Positions 1 through 7,819 of a stretch of DNA of 38,520 nucleotides are shown one piece after another; positions within the stretch are counted from its first letter, which is position 1, and each line of letters opens with the position of its first letter. A program made the position numbers and the translations under genes. Under the pieces are notes generated by a model. That model was given only the letters and a program-made list of their open reading frames with translations. It was not told the DNA's origin and did no database searches. This stretch comes from Candidatus Thorarchaeota archaeon SMTZ1-45 (GTDB taxonomy: Archaea; Asgardarchaeota; Thorarchaeia; Thorarchaeales; Thorarchaeaceae). The stretch spans positions 1 to 38,520 of the forward strand of contig LRSL01000098.1 in assembly GCA_001563335.1 (NCBI GenBank). The letters are read 5' to 3'.

Positions 1-824
1 ATCGTGTACAAAGATCTGAGTTGGATGAATACATCTCTGTTGTCTTTCGTGAAGCAAAGGCTGCTAGGAGTGCTCGAGGTCGTTCAGGAAACCCAACTAG
101 GAGTGAAATATTATCAGAAGCGATTAAATTCTATGCATCAACAGCCACAGTCGCTGATGAAAAGGTCAAAATATTAGTTCTAGATGAGGCTGATGCCTTA
201 AGCTGGAGTATGCAGCAAGCACTTCGTAGAACTATGGAATTGTATAGTGCTGCTTGTCGATTTATACTCATCACCCCAACATTATCAGGATGGAGTCCAG
301 CGATTATCTCTCGATCTTTGACTCTAAATTTCTCAACTCCCCCACCTGAAGTTGTCCAAAGTTTGATCGCAGATATAGCTGCAAAGGAAAATGTGACCAT
401 AGATGATTCAGCTTTGAAGGCAATTGCAAGAGAGTCAACAGGAGACCTGAGACGCGCAATAAATCTCCTTCAGATTGCATCTACTGCTAGTGATACTGTT
501 ACTGAAGACGTTGTCTACGAACACTCTGAAACCTACCTTATTACGAAAACACGGAATCTCGTAACTCTCGCTCTTGATGGTCAGTATGAACCAGCAAGAA
601 AAGCAATTCGAAACCTCGTGGCAATTGATGGTTATTCACCCCAAGAGGTCTGTCTTGAAATTCAACGAGATGTTACTAAACGACCCTTTGCGCCTGTAGT
701 TCTCAGTAAGGTTCTAGATAGGATTGCAGAGATCGATTATCGCATTCTGCACGGAAAGAATGCATTTGTTCATCTGGCTGCACTTCTTGCATCACTTCGA
801 GCAATTGCTGCTGAGTCGACCTAA
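1..824 (+). CDS. Replication factor C small subunit paralogue, 5'-truncated by window edge
   Basis: This is the C-terminal part of an AAA+ clamp-loader small subunit, which helps load the PCNA sliding clamp. The frame is open from base 3 (R-V-Q-R-S-E-L...), so the Walker A half lies outside the window. Visible are Walker B (LDEADAL), the following QQALRRTME helix, the box VIII sensor-2 motif GDLRRAINLLQ, and a C-terminal helical collar domain. The usual SRC arginine-finger box is present as SRS. Box VI, normally Cys-Asn-Tyr-Ser-like after CRFIL, reads ITPTLSGWSP, so the sensor-1 Asn is not recognisable. An Arg/Ser/Gly-rich segment before Walker B is also longer than usual. I infer a divergent second RFC small subunit rather than the main one. 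It overlaps the convergent downstream gene by 4 nt at the stop codons. Confidence 0.85.
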   Translation, partial: RVQRSELDEYISVVFREAKAARSARGRSGNPTRSEILSEAIKFYASTATVADEKVKILVLDEADALSWSMQQALRRTMELYSAACRFILITPTLSGWSPAIISRSLTLNFSTPPPEVVQSLIADIAAKENVTIDDSALKAIARESTGDLRRAINLLQIASTASDTVTEDVVYEHSETYLITKTRNLVTLALDGQYEPARKAIRNLVAIDGYSPQEVCLEIQRDVTKRPFAPVVLSKVLDRIAEIDYRILHGKNAFVHLAALLASLRAIAAEST

Positions 825-1108
825 AACATTTGTTCGATTTTATTATCAATTCTAACCTTATTATACAGAGCAGAAATAAGGTTGGGCGAGAGATCTTGAC
901 TGTCATACAAAAACTCTGCTTTTAGAGAATCCTCCTCTCTTGATATCATTTCATTATTCGTAGCCAATGTAAGCATTCGCCTGATTTGACTTGGACTTCC
1001 ATATCTACATCTGAATGAGATGAACTCAACAGCATCCTCAACTTGGACAGGACTCCCTTTCTTTCTAAAAAGGTGTGCAAGAATCAGAAGGAGGTTTCTG
1101 CCATTCAT
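821..1108 (-). CDS. DUF2240-like small protein
   Basis: This 95-residue protein starts at ATG 1108. It begins with a short helix, then Phe-Arg-Lys-Lys-Gly, an acidic helix, and the pattern GSPSQIRRMLTLATNNEMIS followed by a polar tail. That order (FkxKG, then a second helix, then SPxQxxxLLxLAxxxGxI) resembles the archaeal DUF2240 family, a small winged-helix-like protein of unknown role. The match is from memory of the family consensus and is moderate. It is convergent with the RFC gene (4-nt overlap of stop codons) and divergent from the phosphotransferase gene. No strong ribosome-binding site is visible. Confidence 0.55.
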   Translation of the reverse strand: MNGRNLLLILAHLFRKKGSPVQVEDAVEFISFRCRYGSPSQIRRMLTLATNNEMISREEDSLKAEFLYDSQDLSPNLISALYNKVRIDNKIEQMF

Positions 1109-1163
1109 GATTTATGTGGCACCCGACAGCCTTTTAGAAGTTGTCGTGTCTGAAACTCTAGAA

Positions 1164-2126
1164 ATGACTAATCGTCAATTAATGCATGTCCATGGGCACA
1201 CGATTATGGAATTGGAGTTACTCTTACAAGACGCATGTGATTTGTTCGATGAGGTTGTGAAATTAGAGAGCAACGCACTTGGAGGATGGTCCAACATAAA
1301 CATCCGCGGTCATTCAGATGAAATTGATTTCGTATTGAAACTGCCTTCAACAATTTCATCTCACTCTATCCAACCATACAAGAAACTCTACAATATTTGC
1401 CTATTCTTAAACCACCATGGTATTGCTCCGCAGCCCTTATCCTTTGGTCGACTTTCGGATTCAGCTGAAACTCCGTTCATAATCTTTGAATACGTCAGAG
1501 GTCATATTCACGAAACTCTAGCTGAATTTTCATCCAATGAAATAGAAGCTCTCAAGGAGTGCCTACAAATCCTCGCTCAGCAAAAACCTCCTGGTTTCAA
1601 AAGATACAATTCAGCTTCTGACTATCTTCTAACTGCACATGCGCTTGTTGAAAATCATGAAGGTTTTCATAAGAGTTCTCAAGAACTTCATGATCTAATC
1701 AACTCATTCGTCAGGTTATATCCTGAAGTTCTTTCATACACTAATTCTCTGGATGAGTGGTCTCAGTCATTAATGCATGGTGACTTGTGGGTTCCTAACA
1801 TAGTCTTGCAATCTGGAAAAGTAATCCTACTGGATTTTGAAAATGCTTCATATGGATGTCAACAATATGACATAGCCTATCTTTTTGAAGCACCTAGCAA
1901 TACTCCAGAAGAGCAACCTCTAGGACTGCTATCTCCACATGAAGTAGATGAAGTAAATAGCTTGAGACCACTTGCATTAGCATATATTATTGAGTGGTCT
2001 TTAGAACGATTGCTTTCAGTGGAGTCTAAACTGATTGAACCAAATTTGGCCACAAGAGATAGTTGGTTGGCTGTTGTTGGTTATACCCGTTCTAAGATAT
2101 CTCGCTTGAAATCACTTCTTCTCTAG
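1164..2126 (+). CDS. APH/choline-kinase-type phosphotransferase
   Basis: This is a 320-residue protein kinase-like fold small-molecule phosphotransferase. The catalytic loop HGDLWVPN (H205, D207, N212) and the metal-binding LLDFE (D224) match the Brenner motif HxDxxxxN and the downstream Asp of aminoglycoside, choline and homoserine kinase-like enzymes. An FxxFEYV hinge segment precedes it. The substrate cannot be told from sequence. The frame is open from 1020, but that part lies over the start of the divergent gene and looks non-coding, so I chose ATG 1164; ATG 1107 is the alternative. The stop codon overlaps that of the convergent XPB gene by 4 nt (CTAG). Confidence 0.75.
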   Translation: MTNRQLMHVHGHTIMELELLLQDACDLFDEVVKLESNALGGWSNINIRGHSDEIDFVLKLPSTISSHSIQPYKKLYNICLFLNHHGIAPQPLSFGRLSDSAETPFIIFEYVRGHIHETLAEFSSNEIEALKECLQILAQQKPPGFKRYNSASDYLLTAHALVENHEGFHKSSQELHDLINSFVRLYPEVLSYTNSLDEWSQSLMHGDLWVPNIVLQSGKVILLDFENASYGCQQYDIAYLFEAPSNTPEEQPLGLLSPHEVDEVNSLRPLALAYIIEWSLERLLSVESKLIEPNLATRDSWLAVVGYTRSKISRLKSLLL

Positions 2127-3829
2127 TTGAAAAACTTCTCTGGAGGCGTTTCCCAAATTCTCTCCTTTGCTGACGCAATTACATATTGATAGCCTTGTTC
2201 AGTTAAAAAGAGCTGACGTTTTGCTGCAAAATCCATATCCCTTGTGTCCTTTGTGATGAGAGAGTAGAAACGGGCAAAACTCCCATCCGTCTTTGGTCTG
2301 AGAATTCTACCTAATCTTTGAGCCTCCTCCTGTCGTGATCCAAAAGTTCCAGACACCTGAATAGCAACATTCGCATCTGGAAGGTCAAGAGCAAAGTTAG
2401 CAACTTTGGAAACTATCAGTATCTTCTCCTTACCCTCTTTAAAAGCTTCATAGAGGCGTTGTCTTTCATCATTGCTTGTTTTGCCAGTGATCAATGGCGC
2501 TCCGACTTCGTCAGCAATCAACTTCAACTGGTCAAGATACATGCCAATCACTAGTATGTTGTCATTGGAGTGATATTTTAGTAACTCGTTAATGATGACA
2601 ATTTTTAACGGATTTTCCGCTGCGATTCTGTATTTCTTCCTATCTTCAGCTAATGCATAAGGTCTTCGTAAGTCATCTGGAAGATCAAGTCTAATCTCGT
2701 AGCATACAGCTGTAGCAATCCATCCTTGGTCTTCGAGCTGTTTCCATGGCATATCGAACCTTTTTGGACCAATAAGACTGAAGACATCCTCTTCCCTTTC
2801 ATCCTCACGCACCAATGTTGCTGTAAGCCCCAGTCTTCTTGTCGCTTGGATTGTTGCAGTCACTCGAAAAACTGGGGCGGGAAGCAGATGCACCTCGTCA
2901 TAAATAATAAGTCCCCAGTTCCTCGCCTCGAATATCTTGAAATGAGGAAATATATCCTCACGAGTCTTGCGCCAAGTGAGAATCTGATATGTAGCTACAG
3001 TGACAGGGCGAATTTCCTTCATATCGCCCGTGTATTCACCGATGTCTTCTGGCCTTAGAGTGGTCTTATCAAGAAGTTCTGCTATCCATTGTCTAACAGC
3101 TACAACATTTGGACATAGTATGACTGTTGAAGTCTGGAGCTTGTGCATCGCTCCAATTCCTACCATTGTTTTCCCAGCTCCGCATGGCAAAACAACAACG
3201 CCAGAGCCTCCCTTTACACCTCCACCCGCATAAAAAATGGCTACAGCATCTTCCTGATAACCTCTAAGACCCCATCCCTTACCATCAAGTGTCACTTCAC
3301 GGATTTCAAATGGTAAATGTTCACCCTCAACATACCCTGCAATGTCCTCAACTGGGTGTCCTATTTCTATTAGTGCGTGTTTCAGAAATCCACGCTGTCC
3401 TGGATCAACTCGCAGAGTTACTTCATCAACTCGATCAATGAGGAATTCTTTGACTCTCTTATCTGACCATATCTCCTCTGCTAAATCTTCGTCAGCACAT
3501 AAGAGAAGGAGATCAGGACCCTCTTTGTAAAGTGAAAGCTGTCCATATCTGGACATATAATCAACAATCTCTCTTGCAATGTTGCCAGGAATTGGGTATT
3601 TAGCAAACTGCTCCAGTGCAGCAATCACTTCATCCGGAGTCATTCCCATTGCCGCTGCATTCCATAAGCTCAGAGGTGTGACCCTGTAGGTGTGAACATA
3701 CTCTGGGCTCTTTACAAGTTCAGCAAAACGAGCCAATGAATCACGAGCGTCCTCATATAGCGGATTGTCTACTTCTAGAAGCACTGATTTGTCAGACTGT
3801 ACAATGAGTGGATTACTCGGATTAGCCAT
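2123..3829 (-). CDS. xpb: XPB/Rad25-type DNA helicase
   Basis: A 568-residue superfamily 2 helicase, implicated in nucleotide excision repair and possibly promoter melting in archaea. The N-terminal ~180 residues form the XPB-specific regulatory/damage-recognition region. Motor motifs follow in order: Walker A LPCGAGKT (214-221), DEVH box (311-314), motif III LTATL (335-339), the XPB-specific RED motif (341-343), and motif VI QRLGRILR near residue 510. Length fits archaeal/bacterial-type XPB, which lacks the long eukaryotic extensions. No Bax1 nuclease partner gene is adjacent. ATG 3829 sits about 24-32 nt downstream of a TATA box on the same strand, suggesting a nearly leaderless transcript. 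Confidence 0.93.
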   Translation of the reverse strand: MANPSNPLIVQSDKSVLLEVDNPLYEDARDSLARFAELVKSPEYVHTYRVTPLSLWNAAAMGMTPDEVIAALEQFAKYPIPGNIAREIVDYMSRYGQLSLYKEGPDLLLLCADEDLAEEIWSDKRVKEFLIDRVDEVTLRVDPGQRGFLKHALIEIGHPVEDIAGYVEGEHLPFEIREVTLDGKGWGLRGYQEDAVAIFYAGGGVKGGSGVVVLPCGAGKTMVGIGAMHKLQTSTVILCPNVVAVRQWIAELLDKTTLRPEDIGEYTGDMKEIRPVTVATYQILTWRKTREDIFPHFKIFEARNWGLIIYDEVHLLPAPVFRVTATIQATRRLGLTATLVREDEREEDVFSLIGPKRFDMPWKQLEDQGWIATAVCYEIRLDLPDDLRRPYALAEDRKKYRIAAENPLKIVIINELLKYHSNDNILVIGMYLDQLKLIADEVGAPLITGKTSNDERQRLYEAFKEGKEKILIVSKVANFALDLPDANVAIQVSGTFGSRQEEAQRLGRILRPKTDGSFARFYSLITKDTRDMDFAAKRQLFLTEQGYQYVIASAKERIWETPPEKFFN

Positions 3830-3852
3830 GTTGTTTCATCATCCAGTTATCT

Positions 3853-3867
3853 CTTTATATACCTTTG
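3853..3867 (-). promoter_or_regulatory. TATA/BRE promoter of the XPB gene
   Basis: On the minus strand the sequence reads CAAAGGTATATAAAG, an A/G-rich BRE followed by a good archaeal TATA box. Its centre lies about 26 nt before position 3831. Transcription would therefore begin almost at the ATG (3829), giving a leaderless mRNA. This explains the lack of a ribosome-binding site. The call is inference from spacing and consensus. Confidence 0.55.
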
Positions 3868-3992
3868 ACTCTGTGCCCCGAGTAATGCGTTAACACGGAG
3901 GTGCAATGAACACATGATTGTAATTATACTTGATAATGTAGTAGATTCCTGCACCGACGTTGAAACAGCCTAAATGGTTGTCACTGCTTCTG

Positions 3993-4044
3993 TGTGCTTA
4001 TTCATTCATTATACGCATCGTGTATGAATGGTCATTGAAGCACA
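3993..4044. other. Strong composite hairpin, candidate structured RNA element
   Basis: Three stacked stems close on a three-base loop. The outer stem is TGTGCTT (3993-3999) with AAGCACA (4038-4044). An asymmetric internal loop follows, then CATTCAT (4003-4009) with ATGAATG (4024-4030). After a single bulged T come ATACG (4011-4015) and CGTGT (4019-4023), which includes one G-U pair. The total is 19 pairs in 52 bases. It does not sit just after a coding gene on either strand, so it is not an obvious terminator. Strand and function are unknown. Confidence 0.5.
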
Positions 4045-4320
4045 AAGTTAGTTGTGGGTTTCGACTTCTTGCGGTTTGCTGTGCTACTAATGTAAGATGC
4101 GTGTCGCTCAGTCAATGAGAGTGAAACAAAAAGTGTATACTAACAATCACAAGGAAAGTCGTTCGCAAAAAACATGTAATGCGAGTCTAGAACGCAGCTG
4201 TTTGGATAGGCAGAATCCAAAGAAGCGGAGAGCTCCTCTCTTGGATAGCATCCCAGGAATAAATCATGGGTGTCGGCTTTCTATGAGTGAGGTGATCTAA
4301 TAGATGACCCCTATAGTAGA

Positions 4321-4370
4321 GGTGCTAAATATCCGAAGATTGCAAGTAAGCACCATTAATGGGAAGGTGC
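4321..4370 (+). promoter_or_regulatory. rio1 leader with two alternative pairings, one hiding the ribosome-binding site
   Basis: GCACC (4350-4354) can pair upstream with GGTGC (4321-4325; six pairs if GGTGCT/AGCACC is used) or downstream with GGTGC (4366-4370). The downstream copy is part of GGAAGGTG (4362-4369), the likely ribosome-binding site 5 nt before ATG 4375. The two pairings exclude each other. That layout could act as a translational switch. The pairings are read directly; the regulatory role is inferred. Confidence 0.4.
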
Positions 4371-4374
4371 AAGA

Positions 4375-5211
4375 ATGAGTCGTGTAGACAAGTTCAACCC
4401 TCTAGTAAAGGGTAGTACCATTGACCAGAAAAGAGATGCAATTCGAGGAGGTACAAGCGGAAAAGCTCAGATAGCTGAACCAAGATTCGAGGAGATCCGT
4501 CAAGATGCAATCAATTTCGGACTTGCAACTGATGTATTATATCCAATGAGTGCTGGAAAAGAGGCGTCGATTTTCTTAGCGTTATGGAATACTCATCCTA
4601 TCATTTTGAAAGCTTACAGACTCTGGGCGACTCCTCATAAACTATCTACAACAAAGGGGTATATCAGAGAATCCAGTCGTAAGAAGACTAGATGGATTCT
4701 AGGTCTAATAGAGGATGTTACAGTAGCAGAGTTCGATATTCTTCAGAATTGCTATAATGCAGGTGTAAGAGTTCCAACACCAATATCAAGAGTGGCAAAT
4801 TACCTTACAATGAGATTCATAGGGGATGGCGAAACTCCAGCTCCTCAATTAAGAGAGATAGAATTGGAGGATCCTGAAGCTGCACTAAATGATGTCTTCG
4901 ATCAATACCTACTGATGTACCGTGATGCTCATTATGTCCATGGAGACCTAAGCGCATACAACATTCTCTGGTGGAGGAACAAGCCATGGATTATCGATGT
5001 ACCTCAGAGTGAAGCTGTCAATAAATGGTCTGACATGAGTAAGGTAGAATTGATGCTTCGTCGTGACATCCATAATGTTCTGAGTTACTTCAAGAGCTAT
5101 GGACTCGAGCGCAATCCTGAACATATTCTCAATGTATTTCTAGATGCATATATACCTGATAACTTGAGGAACTATCGAGAACTTCGTAAAGAGGGCCTTG
5201 AATTGATCTAA
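4375..5211 (+). CDS. rio1: RIO1-family atypical serine kinase
   Basis: A 278-residue atypical protein kinase/ATPase of the RIO1 family, which acts in small ribosomal subunit maturation. Visible are the RIO glycine-loop equivalent MSAGKEASIF (58-67; usual form STGKEA), the ATP-binding Lys79 in ILKAYR, the catalytic loop HGDLSAYN (D191, N196) and metal-binding IIDVPQS (D208). The family's usual DVSQS is DVPQS here. The ~45 residues before the fold are polar and lysine-rich. Length fits archaeal RIO1. A clear ribosome-binding site GGAAGGTG precedes ATG 4375. The leader contains competing hairpins. No archaeal Dim2/Kh-domain gene, often next to rio1, follows here. Confidence 0.88.
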   Translation: MSRVDKFNPLVKGSTIDQKRDAIRGGTSGKAQIAEPRFEEIRQDAINFGLATDVLYPMSAGKEASIFLALWNTHPIILKAYRLWATPHKLSTTKGYIRESSRKKTRWILGLIEDVTVAEFDILQNCYNAGVRVPTPISRVANYLTMRFIGDGETPAPQLREIELEDPEAALNDVFDQYLLMYRDAHYVHGDLSAYNILWWRNKPWIIDVPQSEAVNKWSDMSKVELMLRRDIHNVLSYFKSYGLERNPEHILNVFLDAYIPDNLRNYRELRKEGLELI

Positions 5212-5367
5212 GATGTGTAGTAAGCCTTCAGTCAATCTATTTTATCTTAAATAGAGAAAATACATAATGAGCCTCAAGCCTGCAGCTGAGGCTCAATACG
5301 ACATCGTTTGGACGGGTATCGGGCAGGACTACCTCGTTAGACCACTGCTGTGGTCCTTTGTCCATGT

Positions 5368-5823
5368 TCAGGAAACCTTTTTGAGGACCACTCTGGATAC
5401 TCCAGGGATCTTCTTTAGGCTGTCCTCGAGTTCGTTGAGGGTTACAACCAGTTGGTCTGGTATGAAGTAACACTCATAGTAACAACGTTCGCCGCGTAAA
5501 CATACTCCGGTTGTGAAGATGATGTCACTAAGTTTTGCGTCGTTGAATGCAAAGTTCAATTGCTTCAAGAAATTGCGAGATAAGTCGCTTATCTCAATCC
5601 TTAGCAAGTAAATGTCCTCATTAGCAACTGGGAAGATCTTCACGACTCGGTCTTTGTGGTGCATGACCACTAACCCTGCCTTCTCCCCGATGTCTGCCAC
5701 AAACTCAGCCGGGAAAACCACTGGTTCTCCAGGTGTTAGATGAAGAATGATTGCTGAAGTAGCGCCTTCCTTATCTATTACCACGGGTCCAACCTCGAAG
5801 TCATAATCTAGTAAAGGTTTCAT
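5368..5823 (-). CDS. Hypothetical protein with ACT-like C-terminal domain
   Basis: A 151-residue soluble protein when started at ATG 5823; a TTG 57 nt upstream is possible but less attractive. The first half (LTPGEPVVFPAEFVADIGEKAG) looks like small beta strands. Residues ~65-151 alternate strand-helix-strand-strand-helix-strand: DIYLLRIEISDL, a long helix with LKQLNFAFNDAKL, IIFTTGVC, then CYYECYFI, a short helix LNELEDSLKKI and RVVLKKV. This is the order of an ACT ligand-binding domain. Three Cys cluster around GVCLRGERCYYEC. I do not recognise the exact family, and the ACT assignment is by pattern only. It stands alone between rio1 (convergent) and a divergent membrane-regulator gene. Confidence 0.6.
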   Translation of the reverse strand: MKPLLDYDFEVGPVVIDKEGATSAIILHLTPGEPVVFPAEFVADIGEKAGLVVMHHKDRVVKIFPVANEDIYLLRIEISDLSRNFLKQLNFAFNDAKLSDIIFTTGVCLRGERCYYECYFIPDQLVVTLNELEDSLKKIPGVSRVVLKKVS

Positions 5824-6136
5824 ATAACTCTGTATATTAAAGGTTTGGTGGTTGGAATATCCCTGCGTTTGTCTTATCAAAACGAGCTAATGATGTGAAA
5901 AATAGCACGATGTCATGAAAATTCACACAGTTCAGTCTGGATTGCTGACTCTGGGATGGGTCTTATTAACAACTCATAGAACTCTGCTCCCTTAAGTAAC
6001 ACTAAGGTTTGACTTAGATTTTACTTCTTTCAAGGAATATTCCCCTAAAACACCTCCCGCGCTAAATCCTAGACATTCTTTAAGGCGGAATCTATAATTG
6101 GACTCATGTCATCGCATAGTGAGAGGAGAGAGAATA
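5824..6136. promoter_or_regulatory. Divergent intergenic region with GGAATATTCC palindrome
   Basis: 313 bases between two divergent genes. A perfect 10-bp palindrome GGAATATTCC lies at 6034-6043, and a near copy GGAATATCC at 5854-5862. These could be operator sites. For the rightward gene, CTATAATT near 6092-6099 is a possible TATA box, placing transcription start near 6122, just before the ribosome-binding site GAGGAG (6123-6128). No other gene or RNA is apparent. Confidence 0.3.
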
Positions 6137-6850
6137 GTGCACCCACGTCTATCCCAACTGCTTGGTTTGATTCTCTGCATTGTATCAATTGCTATGACCT
6201 ATATAGTATATCAAAGTACTATGATGATTGAAGGTCAAGACTTCTCAATATTGATTGCGTCTGGCATGGTTGCATGGGGGATTGTTGCCCTGCCTGAGCT
6301 TGCAATTGGGCTTTGGCTGATAGCCAAAGGAACTCGCGAAGCGCGAATTGGAGATGTATCAGGCGTTCTCATTCCTCTTGTTCAGAAGGAGGGTCGAATT
6401 AGTGTGGATGATGCTGCCAGAGAGCTTGGTGTTGAGCCCGAGGTTGTGGCTGACGCGGCTGAGAAACTATCAAAACGTAGACTACCCCTAGTATATTTGG
6501 ATCGACGAGCTCATGAGATTGTGAGTCCCAAGGCAGTGTCACTGAAAGAGAGTCTTCTATATCTTCTATATGCACAACGACGAATGACATTCGACCAGAT
6601 TTATCGTGTCACTGAGTCAACTGATGAACAAATTGTTGATGCTCTAAAGGAGCTTTCGAAGCAGGGTAAATTTAGAGGAGTCATTGATGAGAACTCTAGA
6701 GTGGTTTATACTCAAGAAGCAGTTTCTCAACTGCCAAAAGCTGTGACTGTCTGTCCTAACTGTGATGGAAAATTGGATGCACCAGTTCTCCCTGGTGAAG
6801 AAGAATCATGCCCATATTGCGGACACATCATCACTAACAAGTTGAAATAG
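6137..6850 (+). CDS. Membrane-anchored winged-helix protein with C-terminal zinc ribbon
   Basis: A 237-residue protein starting at GTG 6137, chosen because GAGGAG lies 8 nt upstream; a TTG at 6098 would add 13 residues. Two hydrophobic segments (about residues 7-28 and 41-63) form a hairpin in the membrane. Two winged-helix-like modules follow: LIPLVQKEGRISVDDAARELG and LLYLLYAQRRMTFDQIYRVT, each with a recognition-helix/wing pattern. The C-terminus carries CPNC...CPYC, a zinc ribbon. The order TM hairpin, DNA- or protein-binding winged helices, zinc ribbon suggests a membrane-tethered regulator or adaptor. I do not recognise a named family. Confidence 0.7.
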   Translation: MHPRLSQLLGLILCIVSIAMTYIVYQSTMMIEGQDFSILIASGMVAWGIVALPELAIGLWLIAKGTREARIGDVSGVLIPLVQKEGRISVDDAARELGVEPEVVADAAEKLSKRRLPLVYLDRRAHEIVSPKAVSLKESLLYLLYAQRRMTFDQIYRVTESTDEQIVDALKELSKQGKFRGVIDENSRVVYTQEAVSQLPKAVTVCPNCDGKLDAPVLPGEEESCPYCGHIITNKLK

Positions 6851-6915
6851 AAACTATATTCAAGTAAATGGATCTATTTTTAGTTTGAATTTAGTCATTC
6901 TTTTGTTAGTGTGCA

Positions 6916-7206
6916 TTAATTAACCTCAAATTTGTTAGGTACTATTGGAACGGCATATGTTATGTCATCAAAGCCCGCTTCTGCAAATACTCTTGCTTCA
7001 CCCATTGTTGAAGCAGTAATACCCTATGCTCCATACTCAAGTTGTCTCATACCAATTTCGATGCACTCGTGAGTCTTAATATGTGGACAAAGATCCACTC
7101 CATTATACTCAGCTCTCTCCGCCATGCTTTTGAGATTGTTCTCCAACCGCTCCAGATCGATTAGGAGTGCTGGTGTCATAAGATCACTCGTTTGTAATTT
7201 CCTCAT
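6916..7206 (-). pseudogene. Decayed D-threonine aldolase/alanine racemase-N family gene
   Basis: The frame begins at ATG 7206 behind a good ribbon AAAGGAGA ribosome-binding site. It encodes a typical family N-terminus: LMTPALLIDLERLENNLKSM...DLCPHIKTHE, whose PHIKTH matches the substrate/PLP-pocket segment of D-threonine aldolase/D-serine dehydratase-like proteins. After QLEYGA an in-frame TAG (7024-7026) interrupts. The same frame then continues with family-like sequence, GITASTMGEARVFAEAGFDDITYAVPIV, to a TAA at 6916-6918. The family is normally about 360 residues, so roughly three quarters of the gene is missing. The intact 5' end and continued similarity after the stop point to recent decay. 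Similarity was judged from family consensus. Confidence 0.75.
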
Positions 7207-7312
7207 TGTGTGAATGTCTCCTTTGACTTTGTTAAGCAATCCCTAATAATCTCGTGCAGACCAAGCGAAATAATTATGAGATACATGACTACTAAATTGA
7301 TTGGTTTTAGAA

Positions 7313-7813
7313 ATGGATACAATTCCTTCAATCCTCTTACATATGCTCGAACATGAGAGTTCGCAAGCGAGATTTGTACTTGCATCTGTGAAAGATGTCG
7401 ACATGCAATTTACTCCAATGGATTCGCTTCGTACACTCGATGATCTGGCTAATCACCTTGCTCTATCTCCGTTGATTGACTTTTATTGCTATACAAAGAA
7501 ATTCCAGGAGGTTGAACAGGTCCAAGAGATGGAACAGCAACTAAAGTGTGACAATATTGAGGATATGCTAAAAGCCTTTGACAAAGGAATTGGAATTATC
7601 AAAGAGCACATATCTGCATTGTCAAACGATCAAGCTCTCGAAGAGAATCTGAAGGCAGTCTATGAACAAGGCCCCGATAGGAATTGGGCTCATTACCTAC
7701 CTGAGATTACAACACATTTGGCGATGCACAAGATGCAGTTGTGGATGTATCTAAAACTTGCAGGGGCTCCTGTGAGCATGTGGACATACTATGGTGTTCC
7801 TAGAAATGAATGA
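7313..7813 (+). CDS. DinB-like four-helix metal-binding protein
   Basis: A 166-residue mostly helical protein. The pattern LRTLDDLANHLALSP early and ITTHLAMHKMQLWMYLKLAG late matches the DinB/YfiT-type four-helix bundle, where three His residues bind a metal ion (here His near residue 48 and two His of THLAMH). Members act as thiol transferases or have unknown functions. ATG 7313 is preferred to TTG 7301. The radical SAM gene is convergent 6 nt away. The upstream neighbour is the pseudogene, divergently placed. Substrate unknown. Confidence 0.7.
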   Translation: MDTIPSILLHMLEHESSQARFVLASVKDVDMQFTPMDSLRTLDDLANHLALSPLIDFYCYTKKFQEVEQVQEMEQQLKCDNIEDMLKAFDKGIGIIKEHISALSNDQALEENLKAVYEQGPDRNWAHYLPEITTHLAMHKMQLWMYLKLAGAPVSMWTYYGVPRNE

Positions 7814-7819
7814 GTGTGT

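Larger units (their letters stand above)
3868..4374. other. Long intergenic region between xpb and rio1, structured, no convincing protein gene
   Basis: About 500 bases without a credible coding gene. The longest open frame (4097-4300) has unlikely composition and no ribosome-binding site. The region is rich in inverted repeats: a multi-stem hairpin at 3993-4044, a 7-bp perfect stem TTTGGAT/ATCCAAA at 4201-4207/4215-4221, a GAGAG/CTCTC stem near 4230, and the GGTGCT/AGCACC stem of the rio1 leader. It may encode an untranslated RNA or a long 5' leader. No tRNA, SRP RNA or RNase P RNA could be recognised. Confidence 0.5.

Noticed and set aside
4153..4221. GGAAAGTC (4153-4160) and CAGAATCC (4211-4218) reminiscent of RNase P RNA conserved regions
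   Set aside because: The two lie only ~50 bases apart, the intervening conserved regions are missing or in the wrong order, and no P4 helix can be drawn.
4097..4300. A 67-codon open frame in the xpb-rio1 gap
   Set aside because: Composition is unlike its neighbours (many Arg/Ser/Asn, no fold pattern), there is no ribosome-binding site, and it overlaps several perfect stems.
7024..7026. In-frame TAG read through as pyrrolysine
   Set aside because: The frame ends 35 codons later with most of the enzyme missing, and no Pyl insertion context is visible; decay is simpler.
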